Below, in pieces: positions 1 through 8,715 of a DNA stretch of 64,000 bases (position 1 is its first letter; each line of letters begins with the position of its first letter). A program made the position numbers and the translations under genes. The notes below the pieces were generated by a model. The model was not told the origin of the DNA. It searched no databases and worked only from the letters and a program-made list of their open reading frames with translations. Location of the stretch: positions 62,001 through 126,000 of the forward strand of contig MTMY01000003.1 of the NCBI GenBank assembly GCA_002010215.1, written 5' to 3'. The DNA comes from Archaeoglobus sp. JdFR-37. Lineage in GTDB: Archaea > Halobacteriota > Archaeoglobi > Archaeoglobales > Archaeoglobaceae.

Positions 1-281
1 GCCCTTATGTTCAGTCTGCCCAGTTCTGTTAGAGAAAGAGGTTTACCGCCCAGATACTTGCCAGGAACGGCAATTCCCGCTATGATAATTGCTATATCTA
101 CCCTGTCGAAATAGGCTTTCGCCTCTCTGCTCCTCCTGAAGTGGTCTATAGTGGTGTAGTATGCAGGAATGCCGAGGTCTTTCAGCATCCCGTAGATGTA
201 GCGCGGATAAGGGGAGATGTAGGGAGGAACGCCCAGACACGAGGGTTCATCAACGTAGCCATCCAAGATTGCCGCCTTCAT
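1..281 (-). CDS. Radical SAM family protein, N-terminal part (cut by window edge)
   Basis: Reading right to left from an ATG at 279-281, an open frame runs off the window start and gives the first 93 residues. It opens with MKAAILDGYVDEPSCLGVPP and continues with a Rossmann-like pattern (DVAIIIAGIAVPGKYLGG). From memory this N-terminus resembles the archaeal COG1031 radical-SAM proteins, whose N-terminal domain precedes the CxxxCxxC cluster site. That cluster would lie outside the window, so the radical-SAM assignment cannot be confirmed here. The gene follows the nucleotidyltransferase gene by 25 bases on the same strand, so the two are probably co-transcribed. Substrate and reaction are unknown. 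Confidence 0.6.
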   Translation of the reverse strand, partial: MKAAILDGYVDEPSCLGVPPYISPYPRYIYGMLKDLGIPAYYTTIDHFRRSREAKAYFDRVDIAIIIAGIAVPGKYLGGKPLSLTELGRLNIR

Positions 282-306
282 TTTGGTAGGTTATGGAATG
301 TTACCA

Positions 307-1308
307 CTATTCCCCGCGCTGAATCTTTGCGTGCCCACCGATAATGGAGCTGTTCAGCTCCAGATTCCTGATTTCGCACCGCTCATCAATTATGCTTCTC
401 CACATCTTCACCTTCTTCAGCACAACCTCATCAAAGATGACTGAATCGCTTATGTCTGAATTTTCTATGACGCAGTCTCTGCCCATGTAAACATAGGGGC
501 CGATAAGGCACCTCCCCTTTATCTGACAGCCTTCCTCAATAACCACCGGTTCGATTATCTTGGATGTGCGGTCAATCTGGATGCCATCTGCAACGCTGTG
601 CTGGATGTAAAAGCGAAAAGCTTCCAAGTACGAATCGGGATTTCCAACGTCATACCAGTTCCCGTTTTCGAAGCGATAGCCGTAAACCTCGACCCTGCTG
701 CACAGCCAGCTCAGGAAATCGCCTAAATTGTCTCTTTTCTCCTCACTCTCGCCATATTCCACGAGGAGTCTTGTTGCCTCTTTTGTAAGGGCGTAGATGC
801 CTATACCCACCAGAGTGGATGGTGGCTTCTCCGGCTTCTCATGGAACTTCAGAATCCTCTCTCCATTCAATTCAGCAACACCGTAACGCTTAGCAAGCTC
901 ATAATCTCCTACATCATACAATGCAGTAACAACAGCCTTCCTACTTCTGTAATACTCCATAAAGCCGTCAAGGTTGAAGGAGAATAGATTATCTCCAGCG
1001 AGAACAAGTAATTCATCATCCAAGGTTCTAGCTATGTCTGAAAGGGCCTTCACAGCTCCGGGCTTCTCTTCTTCCTTTGTAGAGTCTTCAACAATGATTT
1101 CCACATCCTTTTCCTCTGCCCACCTCTTAAAATCTTCCTCAAAGCGTTTGTTAGTGGAAAGAACGATGGGAAAACCAAAATTGACGACTTTATCATAAAT
1201 ATAATCTACTATCTTCTTTTTGCCCACCGGCAGCAAGGGCTTGGCCTTTGTTTTGGTAATGGGCCAGAGTCTTGTGGCGTAACCCCCAGCCATTATCACG
1301 ATCTTCAT
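307..1308 (-). CDS. NDP-sugar pyrophosphorylase-type nucleotidyltransferase
   Basis: A 333-residue protein predicted to join an NTP to a sugar 1-phosphate, forming an activated sugar for glycan or surface-polymer synthesis. The N-terminus has the nucleotidyltransferase signature (MAGGYATRLWPIT, then KPLLPVGKK), with a metal-binding Asp in LAGDNLFSF near residue 107. The last ~90 residues have isoleucine/valine-rich hexapeptide spacing (VIEEGCQIKGRCLIG and following), as in left-handed beta-helix domains of GlmU/GlgC-type enzymes. The ATG at 1308 is preceded by GGTGA at a normal distance and by a TTTAAAA box further upstream. The sugar and nucleotide specificity cannot be read from the sequence. 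Confidence 0.88.
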   Translation of the reverse strand: MKIVIMAGGYATRLWPITKTKAKPLLPVGKKKIVDYIYDKVVNFGFPIVLSTNKRFEEDFKRWAEEKDVEIIVEDSTKEEEKPGAVKALSDIARTLDDELLVLAGDNLFSFNLDGFMEYYRSRKAVVTALYDVGDYELAKRYGVAELNGERILKFHEKPEKPPSTLVGIGIYALTKEATRLLVEYGESEEKRDNLGDFLSWLCSRVEVYGYRFENGNWYDVGNPDSYLEAFRFYIQHSVADGIQIDRTSKIIEPVVIEEGCQIKGRCLIGPYVYMGRDCVIENSDISDSVIFDEVVLKKVKMWRSIIDERCEIRNLELNSSIIGGHAKIQRGE

Positions 1309-1666
1309 TAAATCACCAATCAGGATTTTTCATCTCCATTTTAAACTTTTTTGGATGGCTGAAGTGATTGTATTCCCTAGAAATACCCCCCTACCTCAAT
1401 ACTCTTGGGATGGGGGCCGTACCTTGATTTAATCTTACAGATGCACACGGCTATAACTGTCAATTTTAATTATTTTCAGGCCTACCACCCAGCCCACCAT
1501 CCCTATATCCCAATGGTTTTGAATAGCCAATTCTTAAAGCTGCAATTCGATTACTGAGAAAATCAAATCAATGACACCTTACAGGAAATCAACAAGAGAG
1601 CCACAAACTGGAAACCGGGATAAAAAATTTAAATGCTTACTAGTAATTTCTGCTAAAGGTGGTAAA
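1309..1666. other. Intergenic region with divergent promoters and a GC-rich hairpin
   Basis: No convincing gene. The left end holds the promoter of the nucleotidyltransferase gene (TTTAAAA near 1337-1343 on the minus strand). The right end holds that of the Lrp gene (AAAATTTAAATG near 1623-1634, then AGGTGG before the ATG). Between them, 1386-1416 can fold into an imperfect hairpin: five C-G pairs, one mismatch, one U-A pair, one mismatch, two C-G pairs. Its role, if any, is unknown. Confidence 0.5.
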
Positions 1667-2158
1667 ATGGACGAAAAAGCTCTGGAAATTCTCAAGATAC
1701 TTGAAGGGAATTCGAAGCTCACACCTTCAGAAATCTCCGAAATGACAGGTATATTGAGAGAAGATGTTGAGGATATCATTAAGAAGCTTGAAGATGATGG
1801 CATAATTTTGAAGTACAAGACAATTGTAGACTGGGAAAAAGCAGGAGTGGAGGAAGTTTATGCTATAATTGATGTGAGGGTCTCCCTCACCCGTGAGAAG
1901 GGGTATGATGATATTGCAAAAAGGATTGCCAAGTTTCCTGAGGTTCACGCCATCAGGCTTGTCAGCGGAGAGTACGATTTTCAGGTAGTTGTGAAAGGCA
2001 AAACGCTAAAAGACGTTGCCTTCTTCGTAGCGGAAAAAATATCAACCATTCCAGAAGTTCGAGATACCGTTACTCACTTCGTTCTGAGAACATACAAGGA
2101 GGAGGGTGTGCTTCTTTTTGCTGATGAGGAGGATAGGAGGCTCGCAATTGTCCCGTGA
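1667..2158 (+). CDS. Lrp/AsnC family transcriptional regulator
   Basis: A 163-residue regulator. Residues 1-50 form the winged helix-turn-helix (ALEILKILEGNSKLTPSEISEMTG, then VEDIIKKLEDDGIILKYKTIVDW). The C-terminal part is the RAM/AsnC ligand-binding domain (VYAIIDVRVS, VRLVSGEYDFQVVVKG-like pattern). The ATG at 1667 is chosen because AGGTGG lies 4 bases before it and the Lrp fold begins there; the frame stays open further upstream without family similarity. The gene overlaps the following aminotransferase gene by 11 bases, so it probably controls amino-acid metabolism including that gene. The effector is unknown. Confidence 0.9.
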   Translation: MDEKALEILKILEGNSKLTPSEISEMTGILREDVEDIIKKLEDDGIILKYKTIVDWEKAGVEEVYAIIDVRVSLTREKGYDDIAKRIAKFPEVHAIRLVSGEYDFQVVVKGKTLKDVAFFVAEKISTIPEVRDTVTHFVLRTYKEEGVLLFADEEDRRLAIVP

Positions 2159-3305
2159 ACCTTCCAGAATTTCAAAAAAAGTTCTGGAAATAAAACCCTC
2201 CGGAATAAGGAGGTTCTTCGACCTGATCATAGGGAGAGACGACGTCATCAGTCTCGGAGTTGGCGAACCAGACTTTCCGGTTCCCTGGAGGATAAGGGAG
2301 GAGATGATTTACAGCCTTGAGAAGGGCATAACCAGCTACACTTCTAACCAAGGCCTGCCACAGCTTAGAGAGGCGATAGTTGAGTATTACAAGAAATTTG
2401 GCGTTGAAAGCCATCCCAATAATGTTGTTATAACCACCGGTGTGAGTGAGGGGGTTGACATTGCCCTGAGGGCCCTTGTGGAGGAAGGGGATGGAGTAAT
2501 AGTTCCCGAACCCGCTTACGTCTCCTACAAACCCCTCGCATACCTTGCCGGAGCTGAAGTGGCTGAAATCCCAACAACTCCCGACTTCAAGCTTAGTTAC
2601 GAAGACCTCGTTAGAGCAAGAAAGAGCATGAGAGTTAAGGCCATCATATTGTGCTACCCTAACAACCCCACTGGTGTCAGTTTCTCGAGAAAGGAGCTTG
2701 AAGAGATAGCAGATGCTGCAATAGAAATGGATGCAGTTGTACTGTCAGATGAAATCTACGCAGAATTGACTTATGAAGGTACCCACATCTCCATTGCATC
2801 CCTCAACGGAATGGAGGACAGAACGGTCATCCTGAGCGGCTTCTCCAAAGCCTTTGCCATGACAGGGCTGAGGGTTGGGTACATTATAGCCCCTGACGAT
2901 ATTCTTGATGCAGTTTTGAAAATTCACCAGTACTGTATGCTCTGTGCCCCAGTCACAGCCCAAATAGGGGCTATAGAGGCTTTGAAAAATGGAGAAGACG
3001 AGATGGAGCGGATGAGGGCAGAGTACCTGCGGAGGAGGAACTTCTTCGTGAGGAGGCTCTCAAAGATTCTGGATGTCAGAATGCCAGAAGGAGCTTTCTA
3101 CGTTTTCCCCAGCATAAAAGAGACGGGATTGAGCAGTGAGGAATTTGCAGAGAGATTGCTTTTCGAGAAAAATGTGGCAGTCGTGCCGGGCAATGCCTTT
3201 GGGGACTGCGGAGAGGGATATATAAGGTGCGCTTATGCAGTCCACATGGAGAAGCTCAGAGAGGCTGCTGACAGGATTGAAGATTTTGTAAATTCTTTGA
3301 AGTAA
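2148..3305 (+). CDS. Class I/II pyridoxal-phosphate aminotransferase
   Basis: A 385-residue PLP enzyme that moves amino groups between an amino acid and a 2-oxo acid. Visible fold-type I marks are GVGEPDFPVP near the N-terminus, the YPNNPTG motif, DEIYAELTYEG, the PLP-lysine site LSGFSKAFAMTGLRVGYI, and the terminal Arg region (GYIRCAYA). I start it at TTG 2148 because GGAGG ends 7 bases before it. An in-frame ATG at 2124 lies deeper in the Lrp gene and lacks a better site. Translational coupling to the Lrp-type regulator is likely. The sequence resembles archaeal aspartate/aromatic-type aminotransferases, but the substrate is not fixed. Confidence 0.9.
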   Translation: MSREPSRISKKVLEIKPSGIRRFFDLIIGRDDVISLGVGEPDFPVPWRIREEMIYSLEKGITSYTSNQGLPQLREAIVEYYKKFGVESHPNNVVITTGVSEGVDIALRALVEEGDGVIVPEPAYVSYKPLAYLAGAEVAEIPTTPDFKLSYEDLVRARKSMRVKAIILCYPNNPTGVSFSRKELEEIADAAIEMDAVVLSDEIYAELTYEGTHISIASLNGMEDRTVILSGFSKAFAMTGLRVGYIIAPDDILDAVLKIHQYCMLCAPVTAQIGAIEALKNGEDEMERMRAEYLRRRNFFVRRLSKILDVRMPEGAFYVFPSIKETGLSSEEFAERLLFEKNVAVVPGNAFGDCGEGYIRCAYAVHMEKLREAADRIEDFVNSLK

Positions 3306-3383
3306 TCTTTTCCATGTTTTTTACTCTCACTCACGGAATACGAAAGATAAGAAAAGAGAGAAATATAAAATAGAAATAGAAAA

Positions 3384-4208
3384 TTAGACTTTGGGGTGCT
3401 CCTCAATCTGAGTTACGTCGTGGCAGCTCTCGCAGGACATCTTACCCCTGGTGTTCTCCAGTGGGCTTCCTTTTGTATGGCACCCTCTGCATGAAGCCGT
3501 TCTCTCGTCCAGTGGATAGGCGGCAACAAAAGTCCCATCTGCTTTGGCATTAAGCAGCTCAACAAGCTTCTTTGCTACATCTGCCGTCAACCTCCCACAT
3601 CTTTCTGATCTCTCTGCTGAAAAGGCTTTGTAGCCGCTGACCTCACACCAGTTGGTGACTGAAGCGTGACAGAGGGGAGAGTTTGCCACTGACTTTGGAA
3701 ATGGGCTTAAGTCAGCTTTTTTAGCCTTTTTTGGAACGTATTCTGGCAATTCTGTATACTCGTACCATGAGTACAGCTCGTTAATAACTTCATCCGCATC
3801 TTTTTCCGGCAACACGAGGTATGCTGCCATGGCTGCACCGTTCAATGCACCGCAAAGCGTCGCCCATCCTACAACGCCACCCTTACCGTAGACTGCAAGA
3901 TGTGTGGGGAACTCTGAGTAAGGGAAGCCAACTTTTTCTTCAAGGGCTACAACCACCGCATTGAAAACCCCATACATGCAGTGAGCCTCCATGTATCCTT
4001 CATAGCCAAGGTCTGCAACGTGGTCTGGGTCGAGCTTTTCGTACTTCCATGGGAGCTCTGGCAGGTGCACATATTCTTTTTCAGATGTAACTGACGGTGC
4101 TGGTGTTTGCATTGTAGTTTGTACTCCTTCTTTTCCTGTACATGCCATACCAAGGGCAGTTGCGAAGATAGCACCAGTCAAACCCAAGAAACTCCTTCTA
4201 GTTATCAT
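3384..4208 (-). CDS. Tat-exported split-Soret-like diheme cytochrome c (C_GCAxxG_C_C family)
   Basis: A 274-residue secreted redox protein. The N-terminus TRRSFLGLTGAIFATALGMAC carries a twin-arginine signal ending in a lipobox-like GMAC, so a Tat-exported lipoprotein is likely. The middle has the spaced cysteines of the C_GCAxxG_C_C family (HCMYGVF, LCGALNGA, LCHASVTNWC, ERCGRL). The C-terminus has two c-type heme sites, CRGCH from residue 240 and CESCH from 259. This order resembles split-Soret cytochromes of sulfate reducers. The second ATG (4208) is favoured: GGTGA sits 5 bases before it, whereas the first (4217) has no room for an SD. The electron partner is unknown. Confidence 0.8.
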   Translation of the reverse strand: MITRRSFLGLTGAIFATALGMACTGKEGVQTTMQTPAPSVTSEKEYVHLPELPWKYEKLDPDHVADLGYEGYMEAHCMYGVFNAVVVALEEKVGFPYSEFPTHLAVYGKGGVVGWATLCGALNGAAMAAYLVLPEKDADEVINELYSWYEYTELPEYVPKKAKKADLSPFPKSVANSPLCHASVTNWCEVSGYKAFSAERSERCGRLTADVAKKLVELLNAKADGTFVAAYPLDERTASCRGCHTKGSPLENTRGKMSCESCHDVTQIEEHPKV

Positions 4209-4489
4209 GCATTTCACCCAATTACATTATTACTATAATAATACAAAAGCATATGGCGATATTTCAAGGGGTAAAAAGCTTTTAAACTACTCTTTTCATT
4301 AATTATAAATTTATACCATTTTTTAAATAACAGGCATTTTGACCAATTTTTCAATTAACGAAATATTCCATTTCATAGATTTCAACCCAAAGCGAATCGT
4401 GATGAATAACCACACAAGATTTATATAACTTGTTCTTTTTTTAATTATAAAACATTGCTATTTTATTTTTATACTAAATATTATAAAAT
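4209..4489. other. A/T-rich intergenic stretch
   Basis: About 280 bases of very A/T-rich DNA between the cytochrome start and the end of the acetyltransferase gene. It holds many possible TATA-like tracts and no supported open frame. The minus-strand promoter of the cytochrome gene must lie in its left part. I find no clear origin recognition box or RNA fold. Confidence 0.4.
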
Positions 4490-4966
4490 CTATATCTTCC
4501 TCACCATTCTTATCCACTTACCCCATTTGTCTGCTTCCTTAAAACCTAGACTTCTGTAAAATTCCTTGGCTTTTTCGTTTCTGTCCCCAACCCACAGCTC
4601 GCAAATTTGTCTGCCTTGCTGTTTTGAGTACTCTATACCCTTTTCCACCAGTTTCTTACCAATCCCTCTCCCTCTAAATCTTGGATGGACAATTATCTCG
4701 TGGATTTCTCCAACCTCTACACCTTCTACATGGCTTATCCATCTAGTATCGCATGCCAGAAATCCAACAATCCTTTCCCCAATCATGGCTTTGAAGAACC
4801 CGTTTCTATCGCGCTTGAGAAGCCACCGGAAATAACTCTTTATGTCCCTGGTGGTTGTGTATGCGTACTCTTCCAGCCCTTTATAAGCTAGGCGATAGAT
4901 CTCAACAAATTCCTGAAGATCAGACGCATCGACGTTGGCTATTTCGACTGTCTCAACTGCACCCAC
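4490..4966 (-). CDS. GNAT family N-acetyltransferase
   Basis: About 158 residues with the GNAT acetyl-CoA-binding signature: EIIVHPRFRGRGIGKKLVEKGI (motif A, R-G-x-G-I-G), followed by ELWVGDRNEKAKEFYRSLGF (motif B). It should transfer an acyl group from acyl-CoA to an amine; the substrate is unknown. The start is uncertain. GTG 4966 is chosen because a minus-strand TTTAAAA box (4991-4997) is centred 28 bases upstream, fitting a leaderless transcript. ATG 5008 would add 14 residues but would overlap the start codon of the divergent M20 gene. Confidence 0.8.
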   Translation of the reverse strand: MGAVETVEIANVDASDLQEFVEIYRLAYKGLEEYAYTTTRDIKSYFRWLLKRDRNGFFKAMIGERIVGFLACDTRWISHVEGVEVGEIHEIIVHPRFRGRGIGKKLVEKGIEYSKQQGRQICELWVGDRNEKAKEFYRSLGFKEADKWGKWIRMVRKI

Positions 4967-5006
4967 AAGGTTAAGTTTTATATTCGGTGTTTTTAAACCC
5001 TGTGTC

Positions 5007-6008
5007 ATGTATTCGCCCGATCTGATTGAACTTCTTAGTAAGCTGGTGGAGACCCCCTCTCCCTCAGGGAAGGAGGACAAGCTCATCTCTCTTATTTCTG
5101 ACCATTTAAATGAGACTGGAGTGAAATATAAAATTAAGGGCAGAGAAGTTCAGAACCTGATAATTGAAGGTAAAACAGATTTCTGGGTGGTAACACATCT
5201 TGACACCTTTCCCAGTAATCATGCTTTCAGATTTGATGGAGTTTATGCCTATGGTACAGGTGTTTGCGATGCTAAAGCATCAATTGCAGCTATTATGGCG
5301 GCTCTGGAGGAGATAGACCACCTGAATCTCGGAATAGCTCTACTTTCGGATGAAGAAGAGGGTGGAAAGGGCAGCCAAGAGTTTTCCAGTCAATATAATG
5401 GAAGGGCAGTAGTAATGGAGCCCACCGACATGAAAATAGCCATCAGCCATTATGGATGCATCGAATTTGTTGTGAGAGTGAAAGGAAAGGCTGCCCACGG
5501 TTCATATCCAGAATATGGACTGAATGCAATAGACAGAGCCTTTGAGATGGTGGAGAGGCTGAGAAACCTTCAGCTCCCGGGAAAAATCGTTCTCATGGAG
5601 ATGAAGGGTGGAGATAATAGACACGTAATACCGGATGAATGCTACCTCCGTCTGGATTTCACCATACCTTCCTCACTGAAAGTTGAAAAAGTACTGGAGG
5701 CGGCTGAATCCATCTTGAAGGAATATGGAGAATATGAAGCCAGAGAGGTATATAATGGTTTTGAGGAGGAGTCGTTCCAGACTTTTGAAAAAGCCCTTCA
5801 GTTAAGTGGTGTCAAGGTGGAATACGGGGAGATGCACTCCTGGACAGATGCAATAAACCTGAAAAGAGCTGGCTGGAAGGCAGTAGTATGGGGCCCTGGC
5901 AGCCTTCACAGCTGCCACACTTCTCTTGAGAGAGTAAAAGTGGAAGATGTTGCTAAAGCTGCAAGAGTGCTTGTGAAACTCAATGAGCTTCTCGGGGGTG
6001 AAAGTTGA
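5007..6008 (+). CDS. M20-family metallo-deacylase/peptidase (ArgE/LysK/DapE-like)
   Basis: A 333-residue zinc hydrolase of the M20 family. Metal-ligand motifs appear in order: VTHLDTFPS, GTGVCDAKAS, DEEEGGKGS, VMEPTDM, and a final His in LHSCHTSLE. The dimerisation domain starts near GCIEFVVRVKGKAAHGSYP. The length fits LysK/ArgE-type enzymes that remove a blocking group during lysine/arginine synthesis, but no LysW gene is nearby, so the substrate is open. The ATG at 5007 is chosen because TTTTATAT (4976-4983) is centred about 27 bases upstream, suggesting a leaderless transcript; the upstream open frame overlaps the divergent acetyltransferase. Confidence 0.85.
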   Translation: MYSPDLIELLSKLVETPSPSGKEDKLISLISDHLNETGVKYKIKGREVQNLIIEGKTDFWVVTHLDTFPSNHAFRFDGVYAYGTGVCDAKASIAAIMAALEEIDHLNLGIALLSDEEEGGKGSQEFSSQYNGRAVVMEPTDMKIAISHYGCIEFVVRVKGKAAHGSYPEYGLNAIDRAFEMVERLRNLQLPGKIVLMEMKGGDNRHVIPDECYLRLDFTIPSSLKVEKVLEAAESILKEYGEYEAREVYNGFEEESFQTFEKALQLSGVKVEYGEMHSWTDAINLKRAGWKAVVWGPGSLHSCHTSLERVKVEDVAKAARVLVKLNELLGGES

Positions 6009-6017
6009 CGTTAAAGG

Positions 6018-6482
6018 CTACCATTTCCGCCTGAACCAGATGAAAAGTATGATGAGAATTGCACCGACTGCCATGAGGGCGTAAGCCGGTTCAACAGCCG
6101 GTTTTACTACCTCGAACTCGGGTTTAACAGGGGCTTTAACAGGAGCTCTGGCAACTTCAGGTAATGCCTCTCTCTGCAACCTTGTGATGAGCATTCCAAT
6201 GCCCGACAGAAATGTCACGCTGCCGATGGCCAGCATAATCTTAGCAACGCTATCGTATCTTATTGCTCTCCTGCCTTTCTCCGTGAGCTGATAATATATC
6301 CATTTCCTCTCATTCTCGATTCTCTCCACCATTCCTGCATTGCTCAGTTTCTCTAAATGATAAAGGATAGAGCTTTTTGAGTAACCCGTTAATTTTGCCA
6401 GTTCCGAAACAGTATAGGGGCGTGAATCCAGCATTTTAAGCAACTGGATTCTGGAAGATGTGAATATGTTTCGTATATTCAT
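6018..6482 (-). CDS. Membrane-anchored ArsR-type winged-helix regulator
   Basis: A 154-residue protein with an N-terminal ArsR-like winged helix (SSRIQLLKMLDSRPYTVSELAKLTGYSK, then SSILYHLEKLSNAGMVERI) and two hydrophobic segments (about residues 82-103, and 132-150 ending in RRKW). The two membrane spans flank a short, proline/valine-rich exposed loop. The design suggests a membrane-tethered transcription factor that could sense the cell surface. It faces the acyl-CoA synthetase gene across a 180-base divergent promoter region, so control of that gene is possible but not shown. Confidence 0.75.
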   Translation of the reverse strand: MNIRNIFTSSRIQLLKMLDSRPYTVSELAKLTGYSKSSILYHLEKLSNAGMVERIENERKWIYYQLTEKGRRAIRYDSVAKIMLAIGSVTFLSGIGMLITRLQREALPEVARAPVKAPVKPEFEVVKPAVEPAYALMAVGAILIILFIWFRRKW

Positions 6483-6662
6483 GCATTCCCAACCCTTTCC
6501 AGCTTTAACAAATGGTTTTTGTTTTAGTTAGAATAAATATGAAGCGATTAATTATTTTTGCTAGAACAGGAGTGAAGTGGTGGAGATTGATTAACCGACA
6601 AACCATCAGCCGGGTGAACAGGTTAACCAAACTTTTAAATCAGTTCAACATTCAGATTAATC

Positions 6663-8219
6663 ATGAAGGATTTGCCGGAATTTGAATACCTCTGGCAGTA
6701 CTTGGATTACTGGGCGAATAAAGATGAGGGTTACACGGCAATAAAGTATGGAAGTGAAGAAATAACATACGGAGAGTTCAAAAGGAGTGTCGATTCTCTT
6801 GCTGGAGCCCTCCTAGAAATGGGTGTTAGCAGTGGGGATAGAATTGCGACCGTTCTCCCCATGCGGCCTGAGTACGCCTACACTTATCTCGCATCCAGCA
6901 AAATAGGGTCCATAACCGTTCCAATGGACGTGAGGTACAGAAAAGCAGAGCTCAGCAGATTTTTGAGCCACGCAGAGCCAGAAGTAGTGATAGCTATTGA
7001 CAGCTTTGCGGATAATAATATAAAATCCACCCTGAATGAAGTGAAGGCAGACATAGGCAACCCAGAATTCGTCTTCCTGAACTCTGAACCATATTTCAAT
7101 GAGCTGCTTAAGCATGAGCCTATTGAAAGGCCCTTGAGCAAGTCGCCTGATGAGGACATCCTGATAATATTTACCGGCGGAACAACTGGTGTGCCAAAGG
7201 CAACGCTACTGTCACACAAAAATGTCATATCCATGTGTATTGGGGAGCTTAGCAGCATACTGGCATACTTCGGTAAATTTGAAAGATATCCGACCCTCGT
7301 ACACCTTCCTCCAAGCCACGTTGGGGGCACAACAGAGCTGCTTTCGATAGGGGTACTCAATGGCTCAAAAATGATATTCATCGACCACTGGAGGCCAGAT
7401 GTTGTGCTGAAAGCGATTCAAGATGAGAGAATTCCGTATTTTGGGGCAGTTCCAACAATGTTTGCCATGATTCTTTCCATGAAGGGCCTTGAAGACTATG
7501 ATCTGTCTTCTCTGGAGCTTTTGGTAACTGCAGGGGAAAGGCTGAATCCTGAGCTGATAAAGAGGATGCAGAAGCTGTGCCAGAAAATAGCCGTTGGATA
7601 TGGCTCTACAGAGACGACAGGATTCGCAACGTTTTCAAGACCTGACGATGACATCATGAAATTCGCAGAAGGCTATGTTGGCGTGCCCTTTGAGGGAGTT
7701 GAGATAAAGATAGTTGACGATTCTGGAAAAGAGCTTGGCGAGGGGGATGTTGGAGAGATACTGGTAAAGGGGCCAATGGTAAGCAAGGGATACTTCAGGC
7801 AGCCTGGGGAGACTGAGAAAGGATTTACTGACGGTTTCTGGGTGAGCGGGGATCTAGGATACCTGAAAGGTGATGAGCTATACATAATTGGACGGAAGAA
7901 GGAGATAATTAGGGTTGGAAGCTATACAGTCCTCCCTATGGAAGTTGAGGAGATTATAATGAAAGACCAGCGAATTGCGGCTGCTGCAGTCATAGGGATG
8001 CCCCATGAAATATACGGCGAGGTCGTCTGGGCTGTGGTTGTTCCAAAACCCGGTGAGACGGTTTCCGAGGAGGAGATAATTGAATCATGCAAAAAAGAGC
8101 TTGCAGACTTCAAGGTGCCCAGGAAAGTAATAGTGAGGGAGAGCATACCCATGACCAGGCTGGGCAAGGCAGACAGAATAAGGCTCAAAGATGAAATTAT
8201 GAAGGAGATTTCTGAATGA
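6663..8219 (+). CDS. Acyl-CoA synthetase (AMP-forming)
   Basis: A 518-residue member of the ANL (AMP-binding) family, predicted to activate a carboxylic acid to acyl-CoA through an acyl-adenylate. Motifs: IIFTGGTTGVPKATLLSHKN (P-loop-like A3), YGSTETTGFA (A5), WVSGDLGYLKGDELYIIGRK (A7/A8), and RLGKADRIRLKDE with the C-terminal catalytic Lys. The ATG lies 26 bases after a TTTTAAAT box, consistent with a leaderless transcript. Its 3' end overlaps the convergent MaoC gene by 23 bases. The pairing with a MaoC hydratase suggests fatty-acid or aromatic-acid catabolism. Chain-length specificity is unknown. Confidence 0.9.
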   Translation: MKDLPEFEYLWQYLDYWANKDEGYTAIKYGSEEITYGEFKRSVDSLAGALLEMGVSSGDRIATVLPMRPEYAYTYLASSKIGSITVPMDVRYRKAELSRFLSHAEPEVVIAIDSFADNNIKSTLNEVKADIGNPEFVFLNSEPYFNELLKHEPIERPLSKSPDEDILIIFTGGTTGVPKATLLSHKNVISMCIGELSSILAYFGKFERYPTLVHLPPSHVGGTTELLSIGVLNGSKMIFIDHWRPDVVLKAIQDERIPYFGAVPTMFAMILSMKGLEDYDLSSLELLVTAGERLNPELIKRMQKLCQKIAVGYGSTETTGFATFSRPDDDIMKFAEGYVGVPFEGVEIKIVDDSGKELGEGDVGEILVKGPMVSKGYFRQPGETEKGFTDGFWVSGDLGYLKGDELYIIGRKKEIIRVGSYTVLPMEVEEIIMKDQRIAAAAVIGMPHEIYGEVVWAVVVPKPGETVSEEEIIESCKKELADFKVPRKVIVRESIPMTRLGKADRIRLKDEIMKEISE

Positions 8220-8655
8220 GGGCACTGTACTCCGCTGTAAGAACAACATCATCTCTCTGATTTGTGACCGTCAGGCGATAGGTGACGACTCCAGACCTCT
8301 TATCTTTCTCTTTTTTATCAACAACTTCCGCCCTCGCTTTAATAGTGTCTCCAATTTTTACTGCCGAGAGAAATCTGACATCCCTTATGCCGTAAAAAGC
8401 CACAACTGAACTCACATCGTATTTTGATAGGATAACCTGGTCTATCATGCCAAGAGCTACTGAAAGAACAAGCATTCCCTGAGCAATCCTCTCACCAAAA
8501 ACAGTCCTTTTTGCGAATTCCACATCGGTGTGAAGCGGGAAAAAATCTGCAGTGAGGTATGCAAACAGCCAGATGTCCGTTTCAGTTATAGTTCGAGGTA
8601 TGGATTCGACGGCATCGCCAATCTGGATGCTATCAAAAAACAGCTTCTCTCTCAT
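8197..8655 (-). CDS. MaoC-like (R)-specific enoyl-CoA hydratase
   Basis: A 152-residue single hot-dog domain. The hydratase-2 motif is visible as YLTADFFPLHTD (catalytic Asp and His), followed by the GERIAQGMLVLSVA segment typical of MaoC proteins. It likely hydrates 2-enoyl-CoA to (R)-3-hydroxyacyl-CoA, perhaps in the same pathway as the convergent acyl-CoA synthetase gene. The two genes overlap tail to tail by 23 bases. The start ATG has a TTAATAGATATAGG tract upstream and no SD. Confidence 0.85.
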   Translation of the reverse strand: MREKLFFDSIQIGDAVESIPRTITETDIWLFAYLTADFFPLHTDVEFAKRTVFGERIAQGMLVLSVALGMIDQVILSKYDVSSVVAFYGIRDVRFLSAVKIGDTIKARAEVVDKKEKDKRSGVVTYRLTVTNQRDDVVLTAEYSALIQKSPS

Positions 8656-8715
8656 GTTCTCTACTCTACGCCTATATCTATTAACTTTTTGATTTGGTCT
8701 GAGGTTGATTTACTC

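Noticed and set aside
1571..1666. N-terminal extension of the Lrp regulator
   Set aside because: The frame is open but unconserved, crosses the promoter tract, and a good SD precedes ATG 1667.
4209..4489. Replication origin
   Set aside because: A/T-rich only; no origin recognition box repeats were seen and no Cdc6/Orc1 gene is in the window.
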